NCBI RefSeq assembly: GCF_021462225.1
Contig: NC_061797.1
Location: 2,783,001-2,847,000 of the forward strand
DNA length: 64,000 nucleotides
Source of the DNA: Girardinichthys multiradiatus
Lineage: Eukaryota > Chordata > Actinopteri > Cyprinodontiformes > Goodeidae
Reading direction: 5' to 3'
In this document: one piece after another, positions 21,655 through 33,100 of the stretch
Layout: the number at the start of each line of letters is the position of its first letter
Position numbering within the stretch: the stretch's first letter is position 1
Made by a program: the position numbers and the translations under genes
The notes under the pieces: generated by a model
Seen by the model: only the letters and a program-made list of their open reading frames with translations
Databases searched by the model: none
Told to the model about the DNA's origin: nothing

Positions 21655-21866
21655 TCAGTCAGTCAGTCATTTTCTACCGCTTATTTCATAGTGGGTCACG
21701 GGGGAGCTGGTGCCAACCTCCAGCAGTCTATGGGCGAAAGGCAGGGTACACCCTGGACAGGTCGCCAGTCCATCACAGGGCAACACACAAACAACCAAGC
21801 ACACACTCATTCATACACCTAAGGGCAATTTAGAGAGACCAATTAACCTCACAGGCATGTCTTTGG
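21655..21866 (-). repeat. dispersed teleost repeat with (CAGT)n tail
   Basis: Minus-strand copy of the repeat type seen at 19370-19487: the plus strand reads GGTACACCCTGGACAGGTCGCCAGTCCATC, and the left edge is a CAGTCAGTCAGTCAGTCA tail (about 21651-21668). Such elements are very abundant in fish genomes. Confidence 0.65.
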
Positions 21867-21877
21867 ACTGTCATAAG

Positions 21878-21959
21878 AATCATGTTTATTCTTACTTGCC
21901 TTTTTCACTACGCATCATAAAATATGTAGTGAAAAAGGCAAGTAAGAATAAACATGATT
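21878..21959. repeat. perfect 34-bp inverted repeat with 14-nt loop
   Basis: The left arm 21878-21911 (AATCATGTTTATTCTTACTT...) is exactly complementary to the right arm 21926-21959, with loop GCATCATAAAATAT. A transcript from either strand would form a 34-bp perfect hairpin. It begins just after a dispersed repeat. No coding role is seen. Confidence 0.95.
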
Positions 21960-23120
21960 TTCCTGCTTGATTAAAGATGATTTTGGCCATGAGTGAAATA
22001 GATATTAGAATATTTTGCTCTGAGTTTTGCTTTAATTGGATTTTACCAGAAATTTTATCTAAAAAAACACAGTTTGTTGGTGTGACATTCACTGGTACGC
22101 TCAGCATCTTATATTGTGTTAAAAGACAAGCTGTAATTTGTGTTAGAACAAGAGGTAACAATTGTCTTTGACAAATTAAATCAGCATACAGGTCTTTCTG
22201 TGATTAATGTAAAGCTAGATCTGAAGGCCACCCAAAAAGCTATAATGACATGCCGGGTGAGTTAATATATTAAACTACACACAACACTCCTCTTTTAAAA
22301 TGGCATGAAAAAGCCTGTTTGAATCTTTTACAACCATCAGTGGGAAGTTTTTAATTTGTATGCATAGCAATAAAAATAGAGAAGTTAAGAAAGTTTTGTC
22401 AGCTCTTGTCTGAGCTTTGTGCTGTTGAAGGTTTTTTCTTGTTCCTCTACTCAGCTTTTGCTTGCCAAGGAATGGAATGGGGTAAAGAATGAATGCTGTC
22501 TGCTGTATTACAAACTGACGAGAATCTGTTTGGATTTGCATTGTGATGGACCAAACTGGACCATATTAGGTGGAATCTGATATTGACTGATTAAACGGCA
22601 GTGATACTTGAATTTAACGTTTTTTAAAAGTATTTTTTGAGATTGTTTCATGCTACATTAATTAAATTTGATTGAATTTTAATTAAAATGTATGACATTT
22701 TATGTCCTAACAGGAACAGCCAATCTTGTGTGATTAAGAACTGAATCGTTCCTTAAGAGTTGAGGTCAGTCATATTTGTGTTTTCCTGTCATTTTTTTCT
22801 AGGGTATAGTATGTAAGCCATTAGCTGCTGCCCCATGTTCTTACTCTAAGGTTCTTTGTTAGCTGTTATTTGACTAGGTAATTATTCTTAGATTAAATTT
22901 TTAATGAATTAATCAAGATTTATCTCCACAGTCTTGGGAGAATCAAGCTGACATGCATAACAGTGTTACATGTAATGACACGTTGGCAGCCACACAGCCC
23001 CGCTTTCCCCTTTTTTCCTGTGGGAATTGAATGCAACACGTTTTAAGAGCATTTAGGCACGATTTTCACGGTTGTTCAAAGAGGGAGAAGATCGTGTTAT
23101 TTTAAAGAAGAGCCTCTTTA
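21960..23120. other. unassigned sequence upstream of host exon 1
   Basis: No repeat or gene is recognised. The AT-rich sequence changes to GC-rich at about 23160, just before the candidate first exon. Confidence 0.4.
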
Positions 23121-23159
23121 CATGCGGTTAGGAGGCGTGTAAGGTCGGAATGATTTCAT

Positions 23160-23391
23160 TCTGACAGATTCCCCCCCCCCGCCCGCACGCCCGCCCTGCC
23201 CGCACGCACCAGCATTTCCACTGGCTATCTCCTGGAGATACGCAGCCTGCTCCGTTTAGATGCCTCTTCTTTTTGATTAATCGGAGGCTGTGGAAAATTG
23301 AACTGCAATTGGCTCCTCGGTTGTCAGTTTCAGAAAGATGGGAAGCTTGCTGTGCAGCATTTCCACGACCTGGCGCCGGCGGCTGTGAGAA
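23160..23391 (+). promoter_or_regulatory. GC-rich promoter / 5' UTR of candidate host gene
   Basis: A C-run and CGCCCGCACGCCCGCCC mark a sharp local GC rise just upstream of the ATG at 23392. There is no TATA box. This fits a CpG-type vertebrate promoter and 5' UTR. The transcription start cannot be set from sequence. Confidence 0.5.
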
Positions 23392-23530
23392 ATGGAAGCT
23401 GTTGCAGAGAGCCACGGCTCTGCAGATTTGTTGGAGAGGTCTTCGCAGGAGCGAGTCCTCGTAAACCCAATGGAGCAACAAGATGAACAAGTTGGAGACT
23501 TGTCCCACCATGGCAGAAGACAGGAGCTCG
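23392..23530 (+). CDS. candidate host gene, coding exon 1
   Basis: The frame opens at ATG 23392 (context GAGAAATGG, with G at -3 and +4) and has an in-frame TGA only six bases upstream, which favours this start. It encodes 46 residues beginning MEAVAESHGSADLLERS, rich in E, S and Q, and ends after one base of a codon at GAGCTCG|GTAAGATG, a good splice donor. The exon at 41345 begins after an acceptor in exactly the phase needed, and the joined frame is open. The protein was not recognised. A second ATG at 23483 in another frame (CACCATGGCA context nearby) gives a frame that would hit a stop in that next exon, so it is less likely. Both the exon and the join are inferred. Confidence 0.6.
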
Positions 23531-24514
23531 GTAAGATGCTTTTCCGTTTAAAGGAAATCCAACAGACATCCTGTGCTGACGAGGATGTGCAAGTGGAGGT
23601 TGAGGGAGGAAAATGCGCACATTCCTGACCGTCAGACATATCTTTCAAGTCCAATTGACTAATTTTAGGCTAAGCTTCAACTTTAACACCAGAGTAACCC
23701 TACGTTCAACTGGTAATATATTTTATAAAAAGTTGCTCATTGCTGTATTGATTTTTAACAACATTAAAACAAAGGTTCTACAGCAAAGCTGCCCAACTTC
23801 AGTCCCGTCACTGTTTGGACTAACACTGTTGTTTATCTGGTGGTACTGAATTCACCTCAGTTCAACAATACTGTATTAAACCCAAAGGGGAAATGGACAT
23901 TGTTAGAACTCTCATTATCTAAGTTTCTTCAGCCATTATTCATGGCAATGAATGGCCACAATATAGTTTATAAATCAAGATTTATTAAAAGCCCTTATAA
24001 ATATCATATGTTCAGTGGATTAATCCAACTCTGTTTATGTGTTAACTGTATTACCCTATATCCTACAATCGATCCAGAGTATAAAATGTTGAATTCAACC
24101 TTCTCAGTTTTACACCCATATGCTGCTTATAAATATGACTTAAGCTTTATGTATTATTTGTTGTGGATGGTAGTGGGCTGTGACAGATTTTTTAACTTTT
24201 GGCAAACAAGGAAAGTGCACATTTAGGTACGGTCTGATGTCCCTGCAAATATAGTGTTCACAGTTCAAATGGCCCTCAGAGTCAACTGTGTCAGCAGTTG
24301 CTCTCATATCCTGTTAAGATGTTCCAGTCTGTTCCAGATGCACTGTAAACACTTGCTGTATTTGCTTTGCAACTTCTCAAGGCAACAAGCAAATAACACA
24401 TTTATTTTAACAAGCAGAATGTGACTTTGCTTGTGGGTGCGTTTAATTTACAGTTACTGCTGCCTGTACTGCCACAATAGCTAAATATCTTTGCTTGAGG
24501 CAAAAGGAGCCAAG
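23531..24514 (+). other. intron 1, left end
   Basis: No exon or repeat is supported. A 128-codon plus-strand frame (23840-24226) has no recognised motif. Confidence 0.4.
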
Positions 24515-26185
24515 GAGACGTGCCTGGAACACCTCCCGAGGAAGGCGTCCAGGAGGTATCCGGTATAGATGCCCGAGCCACCTCAACTGGCTCCTCTCGA
24601 TGTGGAGGAGTAGCGGCTCTGCTCCGAGCCCCTCCCGGATGGCCCAGCTCCTCACCCTATATCTAAGGGAGTGCCCAGCCACCCTACGGAGGAAGCTCAT
24701 TTCCGCCGCTTGTATCCGGGATCTCGTTCTTTCGGTCATGACCCAAAGTTCATGGCCATAGGTGAGGGTAGGAACGTAGACCGACCGGTAAATCGAGAGC
24801 TTCGCTTTTCGGCTCAGCTCTCTCTTCACCACAACGGACCGGCACAGCGCCCCCATTACTGTGGCAGCCGCACCGATCCGTCTGTCGATCTCCCGCTCCA
24901 TTCTTCCCTCACTCGTGAACAAGACCCTGAGATACGTAAACTCCTCCACTTGAGGCAGGAACTCCCCTCCAACCAGAAGAGGACAAGCCACCCTTTTCTG
25001 GTCGAGAACCATGGCCTCGGACTTGGAGGAGCTGATCTTCATCCCAGCCGCTTCACACTCGGCTGCGAACTGCCCCAGTGCCTGCTGTAGGTCTTGGCTA
25101 GAGGGGGCCAGCAGGACCACGTCATCTGCAAAAAGAAGAGACGAAATCCTCTGGTCCCCAAACCAGACCCCCTTCGGTCCTTGGCTGCGCCTAGAAATCC
25201 TGTCCATAAATGTTATGAACAGGACTGGTGACAAAGGGGAGCCCTGCCGGAGTCCAACATGCACCGGGAACAGGTCCGACTTAGTGCCGGCAATGCGAAC
25301 CAAACTCCTGCTCCGCTTGTACAGAGATCGGATGGCCCCTAGTAAAGGGCCCCCGATTCCATACTCCTGGAGCACCCCCCACAGGGCATCACGAGGGACA
25401 CAGTCGAATGCTTTCTCCAGGTCCACAAAACACATGTGGACCGGTTGGGCAAACTCCCATGAACCCTCGAGTACCCTGTAGAGGGTATAGAGCTGGTCCA
25501 GTGTTCCACGGCCGGGACAAAAACCACACTGCTCCTCCTGAAGCCGGGGTTTGATTGTCGGCCGGACTCTCCTCTCCAATACCCTGGCATAGGCCTTACC
25601 AGGGAGGCTGAGGAGTGTGATCCCCCTGTAGTTGGAACACACCCTCCGGTCACCCTTCTTATGTAGGGGGACCACCACCCCAGTCTGCCTATCCAAAGGC
25701 ACTGTCCCCATCCGCCACGCAATGTTGAAGAGGTGTGTCAACCATGACAGCCCCACAACATCCAAAGACTTGAGGTACTCAGGGCGGATCTCATCCACCC
25801 CCGAAGCCTTGCCACCGCGGAGCTTTTTAACCACCTTGGTGACTTCAGCCTGGGTGATGAAAGAGTCCAACCCCGAGTCCCCAGCCTCTGTTTCCACCAG
25901 GGAATGCGTGATGGCAGGATTGAGGAGATCCTCGAAGTACTCCTTCCACCGGCCGATAATGTCCCCAGTCAAGGTCAGCAGCTCCCAACGCCGACTGTAA
26001 ACAGTGTTGGCAAAGCACTGCTTCTCCCTCCTGAGGCGCCAAACGGTTTGCCAGAATCGCTTCGGGGCCAACCGGTAGTCCTTCTCCATGGCCTCACCAA
26101 ACTCCTCCCAGGTCCAAGTTTTTGCCTCTGCCACCGCCCGGGCCGCGGCACGCTTGGTACCCGTCAGCCGCCTCAGGAGTCCCAC
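24443..26185 (-). CDS. LINE reverse transcriptase, 580-codon open frame
   Basis: An open frame with the RT motifs in order: a GKASGVDEIRPEYL leader, MCFVDLEKAFDCVPR (motif A, catalytic D), GLRQGSPLSPVLF (motif B) and SLLFADDVVLLA (motif C, catalytic DD), then a thumb and the IQAAEMSFLRRVAG / RSQLRWLGHLYR end region. It copies the element's RNA at nicked DNA. The catalytic residues look intact, but the last part of the usual protein is replaced by about 25 residues of flanking sequence, and the endonuclease is in another frame (overlap 26094-26185). It is probably inactive. The start shown is only the first ATG in this frame. Confidence 0.85.
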   Translation of the reverse strand: MGLLRRLTGTKRAAARAVAEAKTWTWEEFGEAMEKDYRLAPKRFWQTVWRLRREKQCFANTVYSRRWELLTLTGDIIGRWKEYFEDLLNPAITHSLVETEAGDSGLDSFITQAEVTKVVKKLRGGKASGVDEIRPEYLKSLDVVGLSWLTHLFNIAWRMGTVPLDRQTGVVVPLHKKGDRRVCSNYRGITLLSLPGKAYARVLERRVRPTIKPRLQEEQCGFCPGRGTLDQLYTLYRVLEGSWEFAQPVHMCFVDLEKAFDCVPRDALWGVLQEYGIGGPLLGAIRSLYKRSRSLVRIAGTKSDLFPVHVGLRQGSPLSPVLFITFMDRISRRSQGPKGVWFGDQRISSLLFADDVVLLAPSSQDLQQALGQFAAECEAAGMKISSSKSEAMVLDQKRVACPLLVGGEFLPQVEEFTYLRVLFTSEGRMEREIDRRIGAAATVMGALCRSVVVKRELSRKAKLSIYRSVYVPTLTYGHELWVMTERTRSRIQAAEMSFLRRVAGHSLRYRVRSWAIREGLGAEPLLLHIERSQLRWLGHLYRIPPGRLPREVFQARLLGSFCLKQRYLAIVAVQAAVTVN

Positions 26186-27478
26186 AAGCCAACCACAGCC
26201 GATAGGACTCCTTCTTCAGCTTGACAGCATCCCTTACTGCCGGTGTCCACCACCGGGTTTGGGGATTTCCGCCGCGACAGGCACCGCAGACCTTACGGCC
26301 GCAGCTACGGGCAGCAGCATCGACAATACATGCGGAGAACATGGTCCATTCGGACTCTATGTCTCCAACATCCCTCGGAAACTGGTCAAAGCTCTCCCGG
26401 AGGTGAGAGTTGAATACATCCCTGGCCAAGGGGTCCGCCAGATGTTCCCAGCAGACCCTCACTATGCGCTTGGGCCTGCCAAGTCTGTCCGGCTCTCTCC
26501 TCCCCCAGCGGATCCAACTCACCACCAGGTGGTGATCAGTGGACAGCTTAGCCCCTCTCTTCACCCGAGTGTCCAAAATATGCAGCCGAAGGTCTGATGA
26601 TACGACAACAAAGTCGATCATTGACCTCCTGCCTAGGGTATCCTGGTGCCAAGTGCACTGATGGACACCCTTATGTTTGAACATGGTGTTCATTATGGAC
26701 AATCCTTGACTAGCACAGAAGTCCAATAACAAAACACCGCTCGGATTCAGATCGGGGAGGCCATTCCTCCTGATCACGCCTCTCCAGGTGTCACTGTCAT
26801 TTCCCACGTGGAAAGTCCCCCAGCAGAATAAGTCCCTAGGAGGGGCACTATCCAGCACCCCCGACAGGGACGCCAAGAAGGCTGGGTACTCCGCACTACC
26901 ACTCGGCCCGTAGGCTGAAATGATAGTCAGAGACCTCTCCCCAACCCGAAGGCGCAGGGATGCGACCCTATCATCCACTGGGGTAAACCCCAACACGAGA
27001 TGGCAGAGCTGGGGGGCAACAAGCAAACCCACCCCAGCCCGCCGCCTCTCTCCGTGGGCCACTCCAGAGTAGAAGAGAGTCCAGCCCCTCTCGAGGAGAT
27101 AGGTTCCAGAGCCCACGCTGTGCGTGGAGGCGAGCCCAACTATTTCTAGTCGATATCTCTCGATCTCCCGCACAAGCTCAGGCTCCTTGCGAGGTGACAT
27201 TCCACGTCCCTAGAGCCAGCCTAAGCATCCGGGGATTGGGCCACCGAGGTCTCCACCTTCGTCCGCCGCCCAATCCTCTTTGCACCGGTTCCTCACGGTT
27301 CCTCCTGCAGGTGGTGGGCCCACTGGGGGATGGTCTTGCGTTTCTCGTTCGGGCTTGGCCTGGCCGGGTCCCGCGAGGAGCAACCCGGCCACCAGGCGCT
27401 CTCCGACGAGTCCCGACCCCGGGCCTGGCTCCAGGGTGGGACCCCGGCTACGCCGTACCGGGCGACGTCACGTGCCTC
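24515..27478 (-). mobile_element. APE-type LINE, copy 2: 5'-complete, lacking its 3' end
   Basis: About 2.96 kb, minus strand, with the same outer 5' end as copy 1 (GAGGCACGTGACGTC). It is a GC-rich island in AT-rich intron sequence. Endonuclease and RT parts are in two overlapping frames. The left edge is inside the C-terminal coding part: the frame leaves the family pattern after PREVFQARLLG and runs into unrelated sequence (24514-24443). The poly(A)/3' UTR is missing. It lies antisense to the candidate host gene. Confidence 0.85.
26094..27200 (-). pseudogene. LINE AP-endonuclease part of copy 2
   Basis: A 368-codon frame beginning near KEPELVREIERYRLEIVGLA, with VGSGTYLLERGWTLFYSGVAHGE-type blocks and SSDLRLHILDTRVKRGAKLSTDHHLVVSWI near the end (SDH-like catalytic site). 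In the middle, the GDFN catalytic block kept in copy 1 is disrupted (CWGTFHVGNDSD) by a small deletion, so the nuclease is expected to be dead. The frame is shifted relative to the RT frame. Membership of the APE family follows from these blocks. Confidence 0.8.
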
Positions 27479-28212
27479 AATTTTGTAGTCGTCATGAGGG
27501 GTTCTTGAGTGTAGTTGTAATACATCCCAAAATGACATTAACATTTAGCACTTTTTGTTTGTATTTTTTAAATATATCTAGACCAATCACATTCAATAGG
27601 AAAACACAGCAGCCATTTGTCTTTTTTTCAATTTCTTTTAAAATTGCAAAATACACAGAAAGTTATTCAGATATTACATAAAAGTTATATAACTTCAAAA
27701 AACTGAAGATATCTGTGGTCATATCTATATGAAGTGTGGTATGCAGTGCACAAAGGCTCCTTTAGTAAACAGGAACAAAACTTGCCATGTGACATCAAAC
27801 TTATCTCAGATATTTGGCTCTGCATTACACAATTCATATCTTCATCATGGGGGCTGCACAGATTCTACCAGGCTGCATCCTGTCTGAACAAGTGATACAG
27901 GACAGAATAAGGGATAGCCAAATGACACTGAAACCTTGAGGATATAAACAAAGCTGCACAATCCAAGATACCTAGGAGTATAAGCTTAAAAATACGCTTT
28001 TTGGTCTTTGTTGCTTCTATTTCTACATTTGGTATTTACTTAATATTTGATAATCTTTTTACGTTTGGAGCAACTGACACAGAGTGGTCAATGTAAATTG
28101 GCTTAGCACCATTTTCATGAAAAAGTATCTCATTTGTTTGTTAAAATGAATTTACAGCAAAAGATCTGCAAACTTGAAACTTTCTTAAAATAAAAGGGCA
28201 ATATTTCTGGTA
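27479..28212. other. intron 1, AT-rich, no feature
   Basis: No exon, repeat or RNA could be supported. Confidence 0.4.
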
Positions 28213-29342
28213 CAGTTGCACCTACAAATCATTCAACCCCCATGGCGAATTTTGCTTATTAACAAAATATGCAAAGATGCAGCTGTTTGTAACACAGTGG
28301 CTCATTGCAGCTGAAATTACAGGTGCTTTCTCCAAACTGAACAAAAATGGCACTTTTATGATTGAGTGGAGTCTCAAAATATTAAATCCCATCATGACAA
28401 TAATATTTAAATCTTATCTATCTTATCTAAACATCTATAACCTGCTGCAAGTATGATTCACAGTTAGACACCGCCTTCTGGCAACAACTCTTAGGAATCT
28501 TGGCCCACTCCATGTGGGCAAAGGTCTCCAGGTCACTTATATTTGTGTGTTTTGGTCCTGCAACCCTCTTTTTCAAATCCCCCCAGAGATTTTGAATATA
28601 GTTGAAGTCAGGTGACTAATATGGTCATTCTAGTGTCTTTCAGGGTCTTCTGAAAACAATCTTTGGTGTACTTCAGGGTGTGTTTGGCACCATTGTCCTT
28701 CACTGAGCTTCAGACGGGACCATTGTCCTGTCTAAAGCTCTGATGACAAAGCTTCAGTTTCCTTATGGCACTTTCTGCTATGATTTCCTGATGCGCATCA
28801 TTCTTTTATAATCCCAACACATTTTTGACAGTATAGTTTGAACAAATTGGAGCTGGCTTTTTAAATGCTTTTGGGTCAATAGTGTTGCATGTGCTGGAGG
28901 TTGGACAAGGACCCCTTCAACATTCAGTTTGTGTTATTTTGGAAAATAAAACCTTGGTGGCAGCTGTTGATGGCATGCTCCTTTAAACGTATCCAGGTGG
29001 CAGAGAGAGTACTATGTTTCCAACTGTATATCTAGGAACAATCAGGACCTTTTAAGATATTCTATCTGAAGCACACCTGATGCAACTAATGTGGCCCTTG
29101 TTTGCTTGCATCGTGTGTCCGTAAGACCACACTGGATTTGCAAATATGTGCTACTCCGAATCCTATTCAGGGGATCAAATATTTTTGAGACTGAATGTAG
29201 CTTTGGATTTGGATAAAATCCTTGTAATTATAGGTTTAACAATTTTATGTTTTCTTGTGTAACTTGTTGATGGAAACACCTAAACAATGTTTGAATTTGG
29301 TCAATAAACCTAATTAACAGTGAATCATTTTATATGCAACTG
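28213..29342 (-). mobile_element. degenerate Tc1-like element
   Basis: About 1.13 kb flanked by TA on both sides, with matching ends CAGTTGCACCTACAAATCATTCA and TGAATCATTTTATATGCAACTG. Inside, the minus strand shows decayed transposase coding (for example the plus-strand TTGGCCCACTCCATGTGGGCAAAGG and GGTGTGTTTGGCACCATTGTCC blocks). No open frame is left. It is an old copy. Confidence 0.7.
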
Positions 29343-30014
29343 TATCTGTGTGAGTAAACAAATCTATAGTAACTTATATCCAATTTTTCAGTTGTAGTTA
29401 CAGTACAAGTTTTACATGTCCCATCACCAGTGAAGAACTGAAGGAAATTCAAAAAATAAAAAAAGTTGCATCAGTTGTGCAATTAGCCGTCAGAGCCATT
29501 ATCAGCGCTGATTTGATATTTGGATGGAGGGATGAATTCACAGCATTTAAAAATCCAGGATTTACTGTAACTTGACAAGTATACAAAGTAATAAGATTAG
29601 TGATGGGGGTGCAATGCATTGTAAGGGTTTGCCGGTGATTGTTTGAAGCCTTTCTGTTTTTTAAGATTTCTTTCTAGCTTTTCTGTCTTCCTCTCTTTCT
29701 CCAATACATAAGCATAATGGCTAAATTGATTGGTTGTATTGAGTACGACCTATGGTGAACTGGAGGTACTTTAATACTCCTCCACACGCTTTGCCTAATG
29801 GAAATGCTGACACACCATCAATATAATGAGCACAGGAAGATGAAGGGAAAGAATGTATGCTTTCGTAGGGAGTTGCAGCTTGCTTCCATAAAATTATCCT
29901 TGGCACTGTGATGATTTGGTAAATTTATTTGGTAACATTTTTGAGTTTATGACAATTATAGTCTCACATAATTAAATTTGTTGCTATAGCTGAGTAGGTC
30001 TGATTTTTCACTAT
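29343..30014. other. intron 1, no feature
   Basis: AT-rich, with no supported gene or repeat. Confidence 0.4.
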
Positions 30015-30196
30015 TATCAGAATCAGCTTTATTGCCAAGTTCGTACATACAAACAAGGAATTTGACTTCGGTACACTTTGCTCTTTGTTTGCTCTTTTGT
30101 TTTTGCATTACAGAATATACATATTTACAATGTACAATATACACATATATAATAAAAAGGTGCATTTGCAACATCTGTATGCTGTTGTTTTGTACT

Positions 30197-31297
30197 CTAT
30201 TGAATGTTCAACAGAGAAACAACCTGGGGGAAGAAACTGTCTCTGTGGCGGCTGGTTTTAGCGAACAGTGCTCTGTAGCGGCGGCCTGAAGGTAAAGCTC
30301 TGAACAGTTTATGTGCACGGTGTGTGGGGTCTGCAGAGATTTTAGCAGCTTTTTTCCTGACCCTAGACCTGTATAAGTCCAAGATGGAGGGGAGGTCACC
30401 CCTGATGATTCTCTCTGCAATCCTGATTATTCGTTGCAGTCTGGACCTGTCCTGTTTTGTGGATGAACCAAACCACACTGAGATGGATGAAGACAGGACA
30501 TATTGAATGATGGCAGTGTAGAAGATGACCAGCAGCTCCTGTGGAAGGTTGAACTTCTTGAGTTGCCTCAGGAAGTACAGTCTCTGCTGGGCCTTCCTTC
30601 GAACATTGTCTATGTGTGAAGACCATCTCAGGTCCACAGCGATGTTGGTTCCTAAGAACCTGAAGTGGTCCACGGCCGATACGGTGTTGTTGAGGATGGT
30701 GAGGGGGGTGTATGGGGCTGGTGTTTTCCGAAAGTCCATCACCATTTCCACAGTCTTGAGTGGGTTGAGTTTAAGGTAGTTCTGACTGCACCAGTGTACC
30801 AGCCGATCCACCTGCTGTCTGTATGCAGACTCATCACCGTCCTGGATCAGTCCAATGACAGTGGTGTCATCTGCAAACTTCAGGAGTTTCACGGACGAGT
30901 CCGATGAGGTGCAGTCATTTGTGTACAGAGAGAAGAGGAGTGGGGATAGAACACATCCCTGGGGGGCACCAGTACGTATTGATCTACTGCGGGAGAAGAT
31001 GCTCCTCAGTCTCACCTGCTGCTGTCGGTCCGTCAGGAAGCTGTTGATCCACTGACAGGTGGAGGCTGGGACGTTGAGCTGGGTGAGCTTCTGGTGGAGG
31101 ATGTCTGGTATGATGGTGCTGAAGGCCGAGCTGAAGTCTACAAACAGGATCCTGGCGTACGTCCCTGGACGGTCGAGGTGTTGCAGGATGAAGTGTAGAC
31201 CTAAGTCAACAGCATCATCTGCCGACCTGTTTGCTCGGTAAGTAAATTGCAGGGGGTCCAGCAGGGGGCCTGTGATGTCTTTCAGGTGCTTCAACAC
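30197..31297 (-). CDS. CR1/L2-like LINE reverse transcriptase, C-terminal 366 codons
   Basis: Contains DPLQFTYRANRSADDAVDL, ILFVDFSSAFSTIIP (motif A, catalytic D), RTGAPQGCVLSPLLFSLYTND (motif B), LLKFADDTTVIGLI (motif C, FADD) and the C-terminal LPSGRRYRALFAKTSRHRDSFFPQ block of the clade. Catalytic residues are present and the C-terminus is complete. The N-terminal RT part is in another frame (31291-32148), joined by a shift near 31291-31297, so the ATG shown is internal. Confidence 0.88.
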   Translation of the reverse strand: MLKHLKDITGPLLDPLQFTYRANRSADDAVDLGLHFILQHLDRPGTYARILFVDFSSAFSTIIPDILHQKLTQLNVPASTCQWINSFLTDRQQQVRLRSIFSRSRSIRTGAPQGCVLSPLLFSLYTNDCTSSDSSVKLLKFADDTTVIGLIQDGDESAYRQQVDRLVHWCSQNYLKLNPLKTVEMVMDFRKTPAPYTPLTILNNTVSAVDHFRFLGTNIAVDLRWSSHIDNVRRKAQQRLYFLRQLKKFNLPQELLVIFYTAIIQYVLSSSISVWFGSSTKQDRSRLQRIIRIAERIIRGDLPSILDLYRSRVRKKAAKISADPTHRAHKLFRALPSGRRYRALFAKTSRHRDSFFPQVVSLLNIQ

Positions 31298-32148
31298 CAG
31301 CCGCTCAAAGATTTCATGACCACAGACGTCAGGGCTACAGGCCTGCAGTCATTTAATCCTAGGATGGTGGGTTTCTTGGGCACCGGGATGATGGTGGATC
31401 GTTCGAGGCTGGAGGGGACCTCACATTTCTCCAGTGATTTGTTGAAGATCCTTGTGAAGATCGGAGCGAGTTGATTTGCACAGGCTTTCAGACATGATGG
31501 GGAGACGTTATCAGGTCCTCCAGCTTTCTTTGTTTTCATGCGCTGAAAGAGCCTGTTTACCTCTTCCTCGGAGATTTTTAGTGCAGGCAGATGATCTGAA
31601 GGTAGGGGGTTGGTTGTTTTATGGGTCAAATTTGTTCCTGAATGGGATGTGGAGAGGATGATTTGAAGTGTGAATGGCTTCTTGTCATTTCTGCAGTAGA
31701 AGCCATTCAGACGGTTGGCCAGGAGACTACTCTGTTCAGGATGGGTGTGGGGGCTCCTATAGGCAGTCAAGTTTCTCAGACTGGTCCATACAGCTGAAGT
31801 GTCACCAGTAGAAAGGCTGTTCTTCAGCTTCTCACTATAGCTTCTCTTAGCTGCTTTGATCTCTTTTGTTAGTTTGTTCCTGGCCTGCCTGTACCGCGCC
31901 CAATCTCCACTGCTGTGAGCTTCTTCCTTTTCCCTGGGCAGATTCCTGAGGTGTGGAGTAAACCATGGCTTGTTATTCCCAAAGGTGCAGAAGGTCTTGG
32001 TCTGCACACACATGTCCTCACAGAAACTGATGTATGATGTCACATCAGTTAGTTGGTTTAGGTCAGTGGCTGAGGTTTCAAAACCAGTCCAGTCTGTGCA
32101 TTCAAAGCAGGCCTGTAGCATCTGCTTTGATTCCTCAGTCCACTTCAC
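31291..32148 (-). pseudogene. CR1/L2-like LINE, linker and RT N-terminal part
   Basis: A 285-codon frame with WFTPHLRNLPREKEEAHSSGD and the helical linker KRSYSEKLKN, then KTKKAGGPDNVSPSCLKACA and STIIPVPKKPT (RT fingers), ending SVVMKSLSGWC where a shift leaves the family pattern. The following part is the frame at 30197-31297. The upstream endonuclease end (32150-32480) is a stop-rich continuation (for example LGDFN-like and CPTRDKNTLDHCY-like blocks in shifted frames). Confidence 0.82.
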
Positions 32149-32614
32149 TTCTTAACAGTGTGAACCTTGGGTTTGGAAGATCTTAGTCTCTGTCTGTAGG
32201 TTGGGATGTGGTGGATAAGACAATGATACGAAAAACCCAGAGCAGCCCTGGTAACAGCATGATATGAGTCCTTTAAAGCTGTGTAACAATGGTCCAGTGT
32301 GTTTTTGTCTCTGGTGGGACACTTAATATGCTGTCTGTATTTGGGGAGTTCATTGGAGAGGTTTGCTCTGTTAAAATCTCCCAGTATTATGATGAAAGAG
32401 TCCGTGTATTTTTTTCTCCACGTCTGTAATCAGCTCAGCAAGATGTTTTTCCGCAGCAGAAGTGCAGCCATGCTGTGGAAAATATAAATATAATTTATAT
32501 TATTATAAACGAGGAAACTCTCTCGGTGAATAAAATGGTTTACAGATTATGGAAAATGACTCCAGACCCGGATTACATGTTTTTCCCAGCCCTTTTACGT
32601 TTCTGCACCAACCT

Positions 32615-33100
32615 TTATTTATAAAAGCAGATTCCGCCTCCTCGCCTCTTCCCCGATAGCTCCGTGTTGCGATCCGCTCTGAGCAGCTGGAAGTCCGGCA
32701 TCAGCAGTGCACGGTCCGGGATGTTTTCACTCAGCCATGTCTCGGTGAAGCAGAGAATTACTGATCCGCGGAAGTCCATGTTTTTACCGGTGAGAAGAAG
32801 CAGCTCGTCCATCTTGTTGTTTAGAGAGCGGACATTTGCCAGGTGGATTGAAGGCAGTGGTGTGCGAAGTCCTCTTTTGCGGAGCTTTACCAGCACGCCA
32901 GCACGGTTTCCCCTCCGACGCTTTCGGCGCAGTATCCCATATAGTGCCGCAGCTCCGCTTGCCAGGAGCTCAGTGAACCTCGGATCAATGAAAGATGGTG
33001 AAAAAATCCCAAGAGAGGACTCTCTGATGTTGAGAAGTTCCTCTCTACTGAATGAGATCACAGTACTGTGGCTCGAAAAACATAAAAACACATAAAACAA
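32615..33100 (-). pseudogene. CR1/L2-like LINE, AP-endonuclease N-terminal part
   Basis: A 161-codon frame with SIHLANVRSLNNKMDELLLL and VILCFTETWLSENIPD (APE catalytic E in the FTETW block), then a basic GKRRGGGICFYK and a stop. The rest of the nuclease follows to about 32160 in broken frames. The upstream 5' UTR reaches the AAGATGGCG start. Confidence 0.82.

Noticed and set aside
23128..23654. Minus-strand frames of 96-127 codons over the GC-rich exon 1 region
   Set aside because: These are antisense shadows of a GC-rich exon, with no motif and no splice support.
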